A stretch of 64,000 nucleotides of DNA from Acanthosoma haemorrhoidale. Its lineage: Eukaryota > Arthropoda > Insecta > Hemiptera > Acanthosomatidae. Below, piece after piece: positions 48,146-60,699 of this stretch. Made by a program: the position numbers and the translations under genes. Position 1 is the first letter of the stretch; each line of letters begins with the position of its first letter. The stretch lies in the NCBI GenBank assembly GCA_930367205.1, contig OV884011.1, positions 119,223,866 to 119,287,865 on the forward strand. Direction: 5' to 3'. The notes under the pieces are model-generated. The model did no database searches. It saw only the letters and a program-made list of their open reading frames with translations, and was not told where the DNA came from.

Positions 48146-49304
48146 TCCCTCTCTCAAATACGAAATATTTTCCTATCATATTAAGAAGAGTGTCAAATTC
48201 AGTACCATGACTTCCTGATTAGTAGTATGTACAATTTTGCAGGGGTTTGGATCACTAAAATTATTAAAAGATATTAAATCGAACCTTTAGCAACCGTAAC
48301 AAAAAACTCTATTGTGCGACGGATCAAGTTTAATTGGAAGTTTTTGTAAGATCAAATGAACTATTTTCCACAAAATACACCGAAGCACCTCTTATGGCAT
48401 AATATCAGTAGGTTACGTACTGGAATACTGCTATAAAAGAGAAATACAGCTCGTAAAATAATGAAGCAATAGTCTATTAAGTCGCCTTCGGGATCCTTAA
48501 AACTATTATCGGCAAACTTATCCTTTCAATGATGGAATTTATCTCTTCAAAAAGGTTATGATTAATAGTAGATTCAACTTTAGGGTTTCACATATACTAT
48601 TACGTTCGTCTTACTGAATGGGAAAAATGCACTTGTAACCAAATACTTAAATGTGGCTGAATTATTTTATCTATTGCCGGTTGAACGGCTGAAATCCTGA
48701 TAAATAATGGTTTTTAGATTGTCCTTGCTAAGGCGTTATCTTGGCCCGGGTATGGGGGTCGGAAGGTTGGAGGATTCCCCAGATCCAGATTGATGGCCCT
48801 CACTTGGGAGAATTAAAAGTTTCTCACCAACCCTCCACCCCATTCCTAATCTAAGAAAAAAACGCAGAAAACATAACTTTCTTTGGTTAAAATATTATAC
48901 ATTTTTCAGTTATTTATACAAATTGCATTCAGCCGCAAAATATTCGAGAATTCACAGGAAAAAATACAAGCTTCTTCTCTCTGAAGCTATTAAGAAAAGC
49001 TTCACTGAAATCAGTTTCTATGCTAGCGTAAGAAGACATTAAAGATTCCTCCGACGTGAGACATGGACTTTATTTACTAGACGTTAGATCGCAACTGCAC
49101 TATCCGTCTAATTCTAGTCCATTATATGTATTGTGGACTGGGAATCATATAGTCCAAGAGGAAAAACAGGACTTAACTAATACGTTTAGAAGGCAATTTA
49201 GAGCCATAGTTACCCACCCTTGTTAAAAAACATAAAATATTTTTACGTTGATTAAGTGTAATAATAATATATATATTTATATATCAAATATATATATTTG
49301 ATTA

Positions 49305-49388
<84 letters not shown>

Positions 49389-50394
49389 CTTAATTAAATT
49401 AATAGAGGACAACTGAATAAATTTTGTCATTGCCTCCTAAGAATAGCCAACAAGGTAGAATACAGCTTGCTGACAAAAATATGAAAATAAATCTCTTTTG
49501 TGATTATTGTATAGGTAATATCGGTACATACAAGTATGCAGTGAATAAAACTCAAACAGCATAGTGAATAATTTCAGATGGTAATCCTTGGTGATATTTG
49601 TTTTCTTTTCCTGAGTGATTTTTACAATAAATTGTCTTTCAGAGAGGCCTTGGCGAAAAGACATCTGGGCGGATAGCGACTGCAATGTGGCCTATAAAAC
49701 GATAATTTAAAATCAAAGGCACTCAGGCCAAAAAAAGGTAGAGAGTAGACAAAAATATCCTAATAATGTTCGCTGACTACTGTAAGAAAGTAAAATATAG
49801 GAATTACTACTGTGTGAAAATCAGGTTGTATAGATGCATTATATTAGGGAATGATTTATGTCAATCAGAAAAAAATAAGTAAAATAATAGTAATGAGTCA
49901 TGTTGTGACTAATTGGATTTCAAGACTGGGATTGATATTGAGTGACGAATCTTTGTGGAAAACGAGCTGATTTGAATTGGAGGTGGTTGTTAAGGCCGAG
50001 GTTTTAGACAAATGTTAGGAGGTTTATGGCAGGAAGAGTCGATTGGGAAGATCTAAATGTCATTCAGGGTTTTCAGGAGAGGGCGAGAGCCAATGATAAT
50101 TGCATTGGATTTTCCCCCTTTCAATTAAAGAGTGTGATAAGAGGCCAACGTCCCGACTCAGTCCAGGTCTCCATGGGTCAATTTGAGTCAATAGGTATGC
50201 GTGTTTGGTCTCACAGTAGTAGGTGAAGGAGTAAGAGGTGCCATTGTACCGCCTCTAGATGAGGTTGCGTGGGGTAAGGAGATTCAACGACGTTATATTA
50301 TTGTATAGCATAAAAACGGAGGTGAAGATCAATTTTTCTGTTCAAGTATACGATGCTGTTGGCGGGAGAATTTGTCTGCTTCCTAAACGGTAGG
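48146..50394. other. Non-coding stretch with a long AAT microsatellite
   Basis: No gene is supported apart from the microsatellite, listed separately. Confidence 0.45.
49305..49388. repeat. (AAT)n microsatellite
   Basis: About 28 nearly perfect AAT units follow an AT-rich palindromic tract at 49268-49300. Confidence 0.95.
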
Positions 50395-50990
50395 AAGTAG
50401 GCAGTGGTTTCTTTCCCTTCTAAAATGAGCATGTCACTGTAATGTTGAGCTTTACAAATCTATCGCTGATCTCGTTGCAACCTGATTCTACTCGTTAAAG
50501 AGCTCTTTTGTTAAAGAGTTCATGCTACTACTGTACACCGCGATGTCTTCAGCGAAGGTAATAACTGTAGTGTTATTATACCGGGCCCCAACGATTTCAG
50601 ACGTGTAGACGTTGAAAAACACTGGGGACAGCATGGCTCCTTAAGGTACTCCACAGGTCAGAGGCATAGCTTCGGAGATGCTATCACATACCCACAGCGA
50701 TCGGTTGTTCAGGATCAGTATGCAGAGCTGTCCCGGGCATTCTCAGCCGTAAAGCGTTCGCCACAGTGTCCCGTGGGAAGAGTTTCCTCTGGAATCTTCC
50801 ACATTTCGTAATAAGCTGTTGAGGGTGGTTGTGAGTAGGGGGATCTCCGCTTCTCTCTGGCTTGAGTAGTGGGCTTATTTCAAAAGTACCTTAAAAGTGA
50901 GTGTATCTCAACCTGGTACAGGTGGTAGTCCCCTGTCCTAGCCCATGATGTCCCGATTATAGTGGTCTTCGCTTGTTCCGATAAGCTAGA
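50395..50990 (-). pseudogene. LINE family B, copy 3, heavily degraded
   Basis: The segment follows the other two LINE B copies on the same strand. In plus-strand text these shared blocks are visible: CTACTGTACACCGCGATGTC, ACGATTTCAGACGTGTA, GGTACTCCACAGGTCAGAGGC, the GCTATCACATACCCAC stretch and CACAGTGTCCCGTGGGA. They correspond to the RT region from FADDIAVYS back through GVPQG. An internal deletion follows at about 50780, and the last part (50800-50990) matches the fingers. No open frame is left. Confidence 0.8.
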
Positions 50991-53900
50991 AATTTTAGTC
51001 ACTTACACGGGCTTGTGTTGTATTTTATTAGAAGTATTTGCGAACCGAAATCATATCAGCTACAGGATTTTAATCAACATTTTCTGTGGGGCCTAAATTA
51101 TGTCTCGTCACGTTGTGCATAAAATAATCAAGCAATCAAATGATATATTGATCAATTATAAATTAATTAATGCATTAGAACAGTCATATCCGAAGGTTGA
51201 TAATACAAGGACCTTAAGGTTCGGAATCAGCTTATATCACGATTGTGTTTGCAATGCAGATTGTCAACAGGAAACATAAAACACTAGGACTACAAGAAGT
51301 TTCTGCGTGCTACGGAATACATATGTTTGTGGTTCATGTTACACGAATGGCAAGGCCAGCCCGTGCAGCAACTCGTGCTAACTTAAGTCCCTTATGATAG
51401 ATGCACTGATTACATCCACAACACAAACTGCTTCCAACCCATTGTCACTATTACATAGTGCGTCGAATGTCTATAACATTTCATTTTCCAAACATTTAAT
51501 GCCGAATTCACTCCATTGACCAGTTTAAACTAACAGCAAACTTTTCAATTAAACCCTAAAATATTACAGTAATGTAAGTGTTTTTTACTAGTGTTATGTT
51601 AAAAGTGATCATGATAATGAATTGATACAAAATAAAAGAAAGTGTCTGATGGGTGATTCTCCCAAAAAAAAAAGAAAGTTATTTCTGGGTGGTAAGAGAT
51701 TTAAGAGTTTTCTTAGCAACGCTAAATATTTACGTGTTAAACGATGAAACTTTTCATGCAACTAATCAATCAAGTAAATTATTTACGTTATTGAGCTGTT
51801 CTATTAAAAATCACACATGGTCCAGAACCTTGAAGCAATATATTGTTGTCAGTTTTGGTTACGTTTTGTAATAACAATCGACAAGTCCACACATTACATA
51901 CTCAAATAAGAAAACCAAGAAATTTAACTGCTCTTCTCATAATTTTATGAATTAATTGTTAACCATTAAATAATTTTTAAATTTAGATCCATAACCTAAT
52001 GTGTTTTCACCTGTGCACTATTATTTGTCCCCAATTCAATCTAGAGGTAATACATTTTACATGAGATCCTATTTGATATTGGGGAGTTATCAAAAATTTA
52101 ACGATCTCCATAAAAAAATTGCTGTCTTTAATAATTTAATTAGTTAATCCTAAATAAAAATTCTCTTAATAAAAAGGTGTCTTGCCTAGAGTTTGGTCTT
52201 TCGTTCGTTTAATTTGAGGTCAAAGGTCTTGCTAAATCATAGATTTACTTCACCACTTTAGACGTGTGAAAAATAATTGACCACAGGGAAATTGACCACG
52301 TTATGACGCAGACTTTTTTAAAAATCTTGATTTGAAGAAACTATAATCTCATTCAGTTATGCTTTCACTTTCTCATACATACAGACATTTTTTTCGATCT
52401 TGGTCAGCTTGTATTCAGTTCATTCTGTATAGACAGCTCTCCTGATGATTACAACAGCGATTATTGAATTTTATTGTATGGTTTGTGATTGAAATTGAGG
52501 TCCTTTTATAATCAATTAACTTAAGCACTTAGCAACACTGATTGCACCTACAAGTTTTGAAAAGAATTATTTTCCTGTTCCTGAACCGTGAAACTTACAA
52601 TGGAAACTTCACAGTTTCATTTATTTTCTTGAAAAAAACAAAAACAAAGGAAAAGTAGAAAAAAAAAAGAAGATAAAAGTGATAAGAAAGAGGAATAAAA
52701 ACTAAGTTGGAGCTAGGCCTGTTTAGGGCAGGCTAGACCCATTACCACCTGGCCCCACCCTGATAGTTTTTTTTCATTGAGATCAAACTCGGTTTATCGG
52801 CTGGTTAAACTTTCAGATCCCGCTCCATTCGTGCCGAGTTCGTAACGGCCGATAATCGCATGTTTGCCACAACCTAATCTTTTTCTCATTATGCTTAATC
52901 ACGTCTTTCAATGAGGCAACCTCGGCTATAGAATAGCGTTGCATATTGCGCAGAACAATTTGTTGTTCCCAGTCAATCATCAGTGAGTGACATGATACAA
53001 TTCATATTGCTCTGAGTACATAATTTGCATGTTATATTACCATAAAGCTGAAGGATGGGCACAGTTAATACTATTCTTAGTAAAAATATATATGCAAATA
53101 CTTAAACTTATACAAATCGCCACTTGCCAAATTGAATTCTTCTATCGAAAGGGGAGACCATATATTAACAATTATTCATCTTTCCGTTTTAAAAATTCAT
53201 GTCAAGTGCAATCAAAGATGTCGTTATGGCAAACGAGTATGACAGTTTGAACGATTTAACGAAGTCATTGTACAATTAAGTCTCAATTCATATTATTAAT
53301 CACAACCTCGAGCACTTTGGCCTGATATCCTACTCAATTTGATTAGAAAATATATCTATGCATATATATAAGGATTATATTTACATGGAAATAATTATTT
53401 TAAATAACCTTTATTCCTGGCCATGGATGACGCCTCTGAAAACAACACGTATTTAGTATTTAGTCACATGACCATGTTGTGTATGAAGAAGTTACAACAT
53501 ATCCCGCTGTGGCCACTGATGCCAACAGTAGTGGGCGAGTAAATAATAATGAAAAACTTTACTCGCACTTTGAAAATTTTTATTACCAAGTGATTAATGA
53601 CAAATAAAAATGTTTCGTGGAGATAACAGTACTTTTGGCAGTAATCCACCTAAAATTCCATGTATCTTTGTTGAATAGAGGATTTACAATAACTGGATCA
53701 GTCAGACAGCAACACACAGGGGTGAAAACCATTATCTTATTTTTAGAAAAATAACAAAATCCTAAATAGGTAAATCATGGTGATGTTCAAAAGTCCAATT
53801 TTGGTACTTACTTGATGGCCAAGACCTCCTTTTGGTTCGTCTATTTGTTCGTCTAAATCTCCTTCTGAGTATATAGCAACTGACTAGTATTTTTTTCCCT

Positions 53901-55031
53901 CAATGATAGCAGTGATAAGCGTTAAGTTAAATGATTCAGGATTCGATTACTGACATATCAAAACATGACGCGTTTAGTACATTATTAGACTGCTAATTAA
54001 ATATCTGACACAATTTCATGAAGTTATAAGGCTTACTGCAGTAAGTTAGGTTTATCAAAGCCAATGCTAAGATTTCCTCTCAGCTGATACTACCGCTCAA
54101 TACTCATTTATTCCTAAGATGTTTACATATCTTCTTCAGAAAAATCATGGAATGGAACCCGGGTGCTCCATTGGTTGCAAAAAACAAACGATCACATGTC
54201 ATGCTCTGACGGCTTTGCCCGCTAACAGTTGACTAGTAACATTCTTACAATAATTATACATTACTCTGAAATGATATTCTTCTTTTATTAGACATACTTA
54301 GAGTATACGAGTATAATCTTATTTAAACTTTAAATATATTAGCGTCGAAGGGTGCGTTTTATATCTTTATTAATGGTTGTAGAGGGCAGAATGTGGGGGG
54401 AGTAGAAAAGAGGTTGGGTTTAAAAGGGTGGCCCGTGTAGACTCCGTCCTGAAGCTGGTGAATGGAAGGAACATTGGCAGTGAAATAGGGTTAGGTTTAG
54501 ATTTCCTAATGATGGTGGCGGGAGGCCAGGGCCGGTTGGCAATTCAAATGTATTCAAATCCTAAGGGCTGTGCCTGTGTGTGTTACGTGTTGAGGAGACT
54601 TCAAACGCCAACCGCCGCTGGCCCTTCTACACCTGAATTACTCCACAATTCCAGGACCTCTTCAGAAAGGCCCTATCAAAGGGCACGGTTCTCCCTTTTC
54701 GAACTTAGTTCAGGCGTGGGAGGGGGAACACGGGCTTTCCTTTCTAAGGAATTCTTCTTATTCCAACAGGTTTAATCCTGAATCGAATTCTCTTTTATTA
54801 CGGGAATACATCTACTGCCACGACGTTTTCGGAATGCAGTATACGAGACTTGCGTTTCCTCCACTCCTGAGTGAATGTCATTTCTTCCTGTAACATAATT
54901 TCCACCGTCGAAGATGAAATAAATAAGAATAAATAATCGGCAGCTGTAGAGAAACCTATTGTTGAGTCAGGGTGGGAAAAACAGAAATATAATTATATTT
55001 ATATTATAGGCATGCATATTTGGAATAAAGT
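50991..55031. other. AT-rich non-coding stretch
   Basis: No gene is supported. A segment at 54140-54235 (minus) with GTTAGCGGGCAAAG and GGGTTCCATTCC recalls A and B boxes of a tRNA-derived SINE, but is too weak to call. Confidence 0.4.
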
Positions 55032-55531
55032 NNNNNNNNNNNNNNNNNNNNNNNNNNNNNNNNNNNNNNNNNNNNNNNNNNNNNNNNNNNNNNNNNNNNN
55101 NNNNNNNNNNNNNNNNNNNNNNNNNNNNNNNNNNNNNNNNNNNNNNNNNNNNNNNNNNNNNNNNNNNNNNNNNNNNNNNNNNNNNNNNNNNNNNNNNNNN
55201 NNNNNNNNNNNNNNNNNNNNNNNNNNNNNNNNNNNNNNNNNNNNNNNNNNNNNNNNNNNNNNNNNNNNNNNNNNNNNNNNNNNNNNNNNNNNNNNNNNNN
55301 NNNNNNNNNNNNNNNNNNNNNNNNNNNNNNNNNNNNNNNNNNNNNNNNNNNNNNNNNNNNNNNNNNNNNNNNNNNNNNNNNNNNNNNNNNNNNNNNNNNN
55401 NNNNNNNNNNNNNNNNNNNNNNNNNNNNNNNNNNNNNNNNNNNNNNNNNNNNNNNNNNNNNNNNNNNNNNNNNNNNNNNNNNNNNNNNNNNNNNNNNNNN
55501 NNNNNNNNNNNNNNNNNNNNNNNNNNNNNNN
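55032..55531. other. Assembly gap of exactly 500 N
   Basis: A fixed 500-base N block is usually a placeholder of unknown true length. Nothing can be said of its content, and order or distance across it should not be trusted. Confidence 0.99.
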
Positions 55532-56959
55532 TTGTTTACACCCACCACCCTATTTTTATCTTGGTTAGGGCTGCTCTAAACCTCTTTAATGAGGTGTATT
55601 TCGAGGTTTTTGACATAATTGTTTGGAGGCTCTGTTGTGAAATTTGCAGTTATTGCACCAAAGTAATTTAACCTTTTCATAAAGTTTAATGCACTTTTCT
55701 AGGTGCAGTTTACTAGATCTCACATTCTAGGAATATACAACAATGTAGCAGGACATCTCCAACCGACCTCTGAACTGGGACGATGACACATGACTGAATA
55801 TTAGCGATGATTTATCGCTAGGGATCTGGCTTATGTAGTCGTAGACTAGTTAGATGAAAATGGCCGGTTAGGTCAGATTTGGTGGTGGTTGAGTCAGATG
55901 TCAACCTTCAGGTAATAATCAGAAATAAGGTAGAGGACCTTGACTTCTTCACCTCAGGAAGACACCTGTTACCTACATCACCATTTCCAGCCGGTCTATC
56001 TTTCTATTCTTTCGCTTCCCGTCTCACCTGTGTTTCTAAATATTTTTATCTCGTGTTTCTAAAAATTAATAATTTTAGTTTCTACCTTTAATTTAATTTT
56101 TAACTTCATTTTAGAATATACACTCTGTATTCGCTGAAATGATTTTGTATCTCTACAAATCACAGCAGTTAGTGTTTTCATTTTCAAATCTTTTCCATAT
56201 GTACTTTATCTATATATACATCTTGCAAACCTTTGCTTTTCAGTATTTATTCGTCCTTTCTCTTTTGCATGAATGCATTGTCCTAACAACCTGCCAGGTC
56301 AAGGCCCTATTCCTACTTGCTCATCACGGTGAATCCATTACATTATGGCCGTTCTGAATCCTTGGTCAAAGCCAACATGCTCTCTTTTTCTGAGACTATA
56401 ACTACTTTCTTCGGACCTGATCTGAGGTAGTTTCTTTCTCTGTGTCTCAAATCCCGATCCTCTAATATTCTCCTCCCTTCCGAGTCCTCATGACTAAAAG
56501 GCCTCATTACCCCCCCCCCCTTTATAGACTTCTACAATTGAGATCAGCTATCAAATCTTGTAATACTAGGTCCCGTTTAGTCGCCCTGAAACTCCCTTGG
56601 CACAAATTTAAGCCATTGTAACTCTACTTCTCTAATCAATCATCGCTCGCAAACTCTCCCAATTTTCAAATCAAGATTTTATTTTATCTCCCATCAATCA
56701 TTAACAATTCATCATTATTATTATTTCATAATATATATTTTTCTTTAGTTTTATTTATTTCTAATTTAGTATGTTACCTGCATCCTTTAAGTCTTATCCC
56801 CCTCTATTATGATTCCTAAATCTTTCTAGATACAATTACTTCTGTTCATTTATGCGTTTTTTTGTTCAATTTTATGATGTAGGTTCACTATATGCACAAT
56901 ATAAGTACTTATTTATGCATTTATTTTTGTTAATAAATCAATAATATATGTATATATAC
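55532..56959. other. AT-rich non-coding stretch
   Basis: No gene is supported. A C-run lies at 56510-56520. It ends in TATATGTATATATAC, the target flank of the gypsy element. Confidence 0.45.
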
Positions 56960-57030
56960 CTTAACTTCCGGCTAATGATAACGCAAAAAAAAGAGTTGGT
57001 AGGTTTTATCAAAAGGCAGACTAGAACTTA
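56960..57030 (-). mobile_element. 3' LTR, distal part (after the LINE insertion)
   Basis: It shares TTAACTTCCGGCTAATGATA, GGTAGGTTT and AGGCAGACTAGAACTTA with the 5' LTR at 63396-63465. The match stops at 57030, where LINE B sequence begins. Confidence 0.85.
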
Positions 57031-57194
57031 AATAACTAATTTCAAAACCTCAAAGAGTAATACAATGAACAAATAATATAATAAAATAATTGAAAACAGA
57101 TTTCTCCTCGTACTGAGATGCACTGATGCATTCGAAGGAGTGCATAAATATAATACATTTGTGGTAAAAAGTTCATAGTCTCATATTCAACACT

Positions 57195-57212
57195 AGGTGA
57201 TGAGGCTCACCT
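57195..57212 (-). repeat. Hairpin in the LINE B 3' UTR (copy 2)
   Basis: AGGTGA (57195-57200) and TCACCT (57207-57212) enclose a 6-base loop, as at 38074-38093. The surrounding UTR sequences are otherwise strongly diverged. Confidence 0.7.
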
Positions 57213-57508
57213 TCTGCATGTTACCGACACTAAACACTAAAAACAAAACAAACTAAAGTAAAACCTATACCTAGAACCTAAGACTAAAGTGTTCCAGCCG
57301 CGACAGCGTCCTGCCATCGATGGGGGAACGAAGCGGGGGTTATAGTGTTAAACGTCGGGTTTGTTAAATATTGTAAGGAGTCGAAAAATTTGATATGTCT
57401 ACGTTGGATGAATTCATCCACCGTAGGCAGCTCAAATATCTCATGCAGCTCACTGTTTCTTCGCTGCTCGATTGAAGTACCTCTGACCACTTTCATCAGT
57501 ATACCGTT

Positions 57509-58081
57509 TTAGAATTGTTGGAGTTTCTTAGCTGTCGTATACGTCAGATAACGAAATAGTGGTGCACCATACAGCAGAGTAGGCCTTAGTATGCTCTTGT
57601 AGATCAATAGCTTGAGACGCAGTGATAGATTGGGGGAAGTCAATAAATGCGTAAGCCGGTAAGACTTCGTGCGAGTATGCTTCAACTTCTTCGCAAAATG
57701 GTTACTAAAATGGAGATGTCTGTCCATTTTAATTCCCAGATATACTAGGTCGTTGGCTGGTGAATTTTCCTCCGTTTCTACTATGTAACTAGTAGGGAGT
57801 GGGCTTTTTCCCTTTTGGAAAGAGAAAATTACACAGTCAGTCTTACCCGCGTTTACAGAGATATTGAGTCTTCCCAATCTCTCACTAATCTGGTTACAGG
57901 CTACTTCAGCCTGTTTTAGAGCTACCTCGGCACTCATGCTGCTACTGTACACCGCTATGTCGTCCGCGAAAGCAATAACTGTGGTATTTTTGTACCTGGC
58001 TCCGACAATCTCAGACGTGTATACGTTGAATAGTACAGGGCATAAGATGGCGCCTTGGGGCACTCCACAGGTCAGTGGCAC
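57509..58081 (-). pseudogene. LINE B reverse transcriptase palm-thumb, open piece
   Basis: The open frame of 190 codons starts just before motif B (CGVPQGAILCPVLF), contains catalytic FADDIAVYS, NISVNAGKTDCVIFS, the thumb YLGIKMDRHLHFSNHFAKKL and LLYGAPLFRYL. Motif A lies in the preceding, interrupted part. It is closely similar to the piece at 39116-38535. Confidence 0.85.
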
Positions 58082-59040
58082 AGCTTCTCAGAAGCTATCA
58101 CCCACCCGCACCCGCAGTGATCTGTTTTTCAGGAAACTAGCCAGAATTGAATACAGTTGTTCCGGGCATTCCCGGTCGCAGAGCATTTGACACAGTGTCC
58201 CGTGAGACACCGAGTCGAATGGTTAGGTGGAATCAATGGAAATCATAGCTGTGGCTATGTTTCTATTCATGTTATGGCTAGCTTCTGACTGTATCTTCAG
58301 AAGGAGGTGCTCTGCGCTCATACTGGGTTGAAATCCAGTCTGTTCTGGCGGAATGATGTCATTTTCCGAGCAGTAATCTTTGAGATAATTCAAGAGAATT
58401 TTCTCAAAGATTTACCCCAGCTGTGGTAGCAGACTGATCGGGTGGTAGTGGGCTGGGTGATCTCCGCTCTTGGCTGGCTTTAGTAATGGGAACAAGATGG
58501 CTTGTTTCCACGAGTCAGGAAAGTACCGCAATCTTATACAAGAGTTGTATAAGTTCGCTAGTTGTACTATCCCTCTCCTCGGCATTTGTTTGAACAGCAC
58601 TGTTTGTATCCCGTCGTGCCCTGGGGCTCGGTTTCCCTGACACCGGCGAAGAATCGCCTTGAGCTGCTTCGGTGATACAAGCATGTGGTTCTGTTCAGCA
58701 TCTACCGGAGGAGGCATGTGGTAGTATCCCGTCCTAGTGTAATGTCCCTAGCGTAGTCGTGAAGACGGACAGTGGCTGTCTTGCCTTTTGTAGTCTTCAA
58801 CAGCTTCCAAAACTTTCTGTGATCTCTGTGAGTGCTACGAAGTCTCTCATGCCACTGCGCTGTTTTCCAGAGTTTCATCAAGCCCCGAATTTGCGTTGTG
58901 AGAGAATTCATAACGACCTTGGCTTGCTGATCTCTCGTCCTGTACCACCTATTCTTCCAATTATTGCCCAAGGCAATAATTTTAAGAATGTGGTCTGGAG
59001 GTGGTCGCAGAGACGGTGGGATGGGAGGGAACTTTATTTT

Positions 59041-59141
59041 CATATCTCTCCTAGATATATACACTGTGAGTTAGGATTAACCCTACTCTTAGTTGTTGTT
59101 TACAGTATTTAATCTTATAATACTTCTACACTGGGTTAACT
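59041..59141 (-). mobile_element. 3' LTR, proximal part
   Basis: On the minus strand it starts AGTTAACCCAGTGTAG at 59141 and matches the 5' LTR through TACTGTAAACAACAAC, GAGTAGGGTTAATCCTAACT and CACAGTGTATATA to GGAGAGA. The boundary with the LINE 5' end is between 59040 and 59046. Confidence 0.85.
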
Positions 59142-59343
59142 CCCTTCCTCCAGTTCCTTCTCAGAGGGAACTTTCAGGTATAATACATTGTATAAGTAAC
59201 TACAACTGGTACAAAACATTGAAAATAAATTGACTCAGCTTCTTCGTCTGAGTTAAATAACCATAACACAATACATCATAATAGAAAATTACAGAAAATA
59301 ATAATTATAATAATAGAGATAAGGCACAATAAGCTCATGTACA
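59142..59343. other. Gypsy element segment between integrase and 3' LTR
   Basis: About 200 AT-rich bases with no open frame. This is where an env gene would lie in an errantivirus. None is present. Confidence 0.6.
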
Positions 59344-60420
59344 TCACAAGTCTGAGGATAGGATTGGAGTATCTGCCCGAGCACCACCGTCCGGCCCGTG
59401 GAACGACCGCAACTGTGGGACCAGGAGTTCGTCGCGATGGACGGTGCGGTTATGAAAGGGGAAATTCGCGTCTCGTATTGTGAACAGATTGTGTTCTCTA
59501 ATCGTGATGACTCTGTATGGCCCTTCATAGCGGGCGGCCGTCTTGGTCCTCATGGTCCGTAATCGGCGGTAGACGACTGTCCCCAATGTCAAAGTCTCCC
59601 CCGATATTACTCCCAGCCGGCCATTGGCTCGATCGACCCATGTCTGTTTCCATCGAATAATTCTTTCTCGGACTTTATCCCAGATCGCCCGACGGTCTTT
59701 GCGCGTTTGAAGCAAGTATGCCGTCGACTCCTGGTTTTGTGCCGTTGTCAAATCCCCACTATCCCGGCGGTCTTGTCCGAAGACAATCTTGACTGGTGAC
59801 AAGCCTGTTGCCGCATGGATCGTGTGGTTGTACGCGACAACGGCCCTAGGAATAGCTTCAAACGGTTCTAATCGGCGCCTGAGTTTGAGTAATCTTAGAT
59901 GTTCCCCTAATGTGCTATGGAGCCGTTCCACCGCTCCCTGGCCCTTAATGTGGTGGGGCGTGTTCAGATACCTTGCGATCCCCAGATCCTTGCTCTGCTC
60001 GCGGATGAAATTGTTATCAAACTCCCGGCCAAAGTACAACGTGATTCTCTTCGGCACCCCATATACCGCACACCAGTGTGACACTCGTTGCCGAACCGTC
60101 TCCGCAGTTTTCGCCTCGATCGGGTACGCCATGGCCATTATACTAAAATTGTCGATCGCTGTGAGCCACAATTGCCCCTCGTTCGAATAGATATCGATTT
60201 GGATTGCTCTCAATGGTTCTAACGGCGTTTCGGTGACTGCCTGGGTTGTTACTGGGGGGTGTCGATCATATTTAGCCCGCTGACATACCTCACAATGGCC
60301 TATAACGTCTCGCACTGTATCCCCCATTCCCTTCCAGAAGTACATTTTTTTGATTGCGAGCAGAGTTTCCTCCATCCCCCTATGATTAGTTTTTCCCGCG
60401 TGGTGGTCGTTAACTAGCCG
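59344..60420 (-). pseudogene. Integrase of the gypsy-like element
   Basis: A 343-codon frame from Met at 60375 covers most of the integrase, which joins element DNA to the chromosome. The zinc-binding module is seen just before and after that Met: the same frame upstream gives DHHAGKTNH, then HCEVCQRAKYDRHPP. The core has the first catalytic Asp in IQIDIYSNEG and the Glu in GQGAVERLHS. Where the second Asp is expected, the sequence reads ITLYFGREFDN, with Tyr (TAC) in place of Asp, so catalysis should be lost. The C-terminal part has LGTVVYRRLRTM and ARYEGPYRVI, the usual SH3-like end of gypsy integrases. The long frame suggests this part decayed recently. Confidence 0.88.
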
Positions 60421-60699
60421 TCGCTGGGCCGTAGACTGTTTCCACTTGACGCAGACACCGTATTAGCCCGTATACCACCCCGATTCGTTCCTGCCGCCAT
60501 AATCGTTTTACTTTCTCCACGAGCAGTCGATTCCCCCCCGATGAACACGTGGTACGCTTTTCCTTGTGTCGCGAAATTCTGAACTAATCGCTCTAACTCC
60601 TCCTCTTCTATTGTTACATGCGCTCGTATTGCCAATGTAGTCAACCCAGCGTACGACGATACCTGCGTCTCTACACCCGGGGCCTGTCGCGATTTCATG

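Larger units (their letters stand above)
57031..59040 (-). mobile_element. LINE family B (jockey-like), copy 2, nested in the gypsy LTR
   Basis: Minus-strand frames in order are: pre-RT segment with LGNNWKNRWYRTRDQQAK and HRKFWKLLKTTKGK (59064-58702); fingers with PPVDAEQNHMLVSPKQLKAI and GDHPAHYHPISLLPQLG (58717-58412); palm and thumb with GVPQGAILCPVLFNVYTSEI, FADDIAVYS and LIYKSILRPTLLYGAPLF (58081-57509); and a C-terminal piece with RRNSELHEIFELPTVDEF (57496-57284). The 3' UTR extends to 57031. It is 5'-truncated near 59040, where the first Met (of DMKIKFPPIP) begins. It split a 3' LTR, so it is younger than that element. Confidence 0.88.

Noticed and set aside
49305..49388. AAT repeat as a CRISPR-like array
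   Set aside because: It is a simple trinucleotide microsatellite with no spacers.
54140..54235. SINE-like segment with GTTAGCGG and GGGTTCCATTCC on the minus strand
   Set aside because: Box spacing is loose, no second copy is present in the window, and there is no clear tail or target duplication.
55012..55671. Long open frames on both strands across 54967-55671
   Set aside because: They are made almost wholly of N and reflect the assembly gap, not coding sequence.
59142..59343. Search for an env gene in the gypsy element
   Set aside because: Only about 200 bases lie between integrase and the 3' LTR, with no signal peptide or membrane segment.
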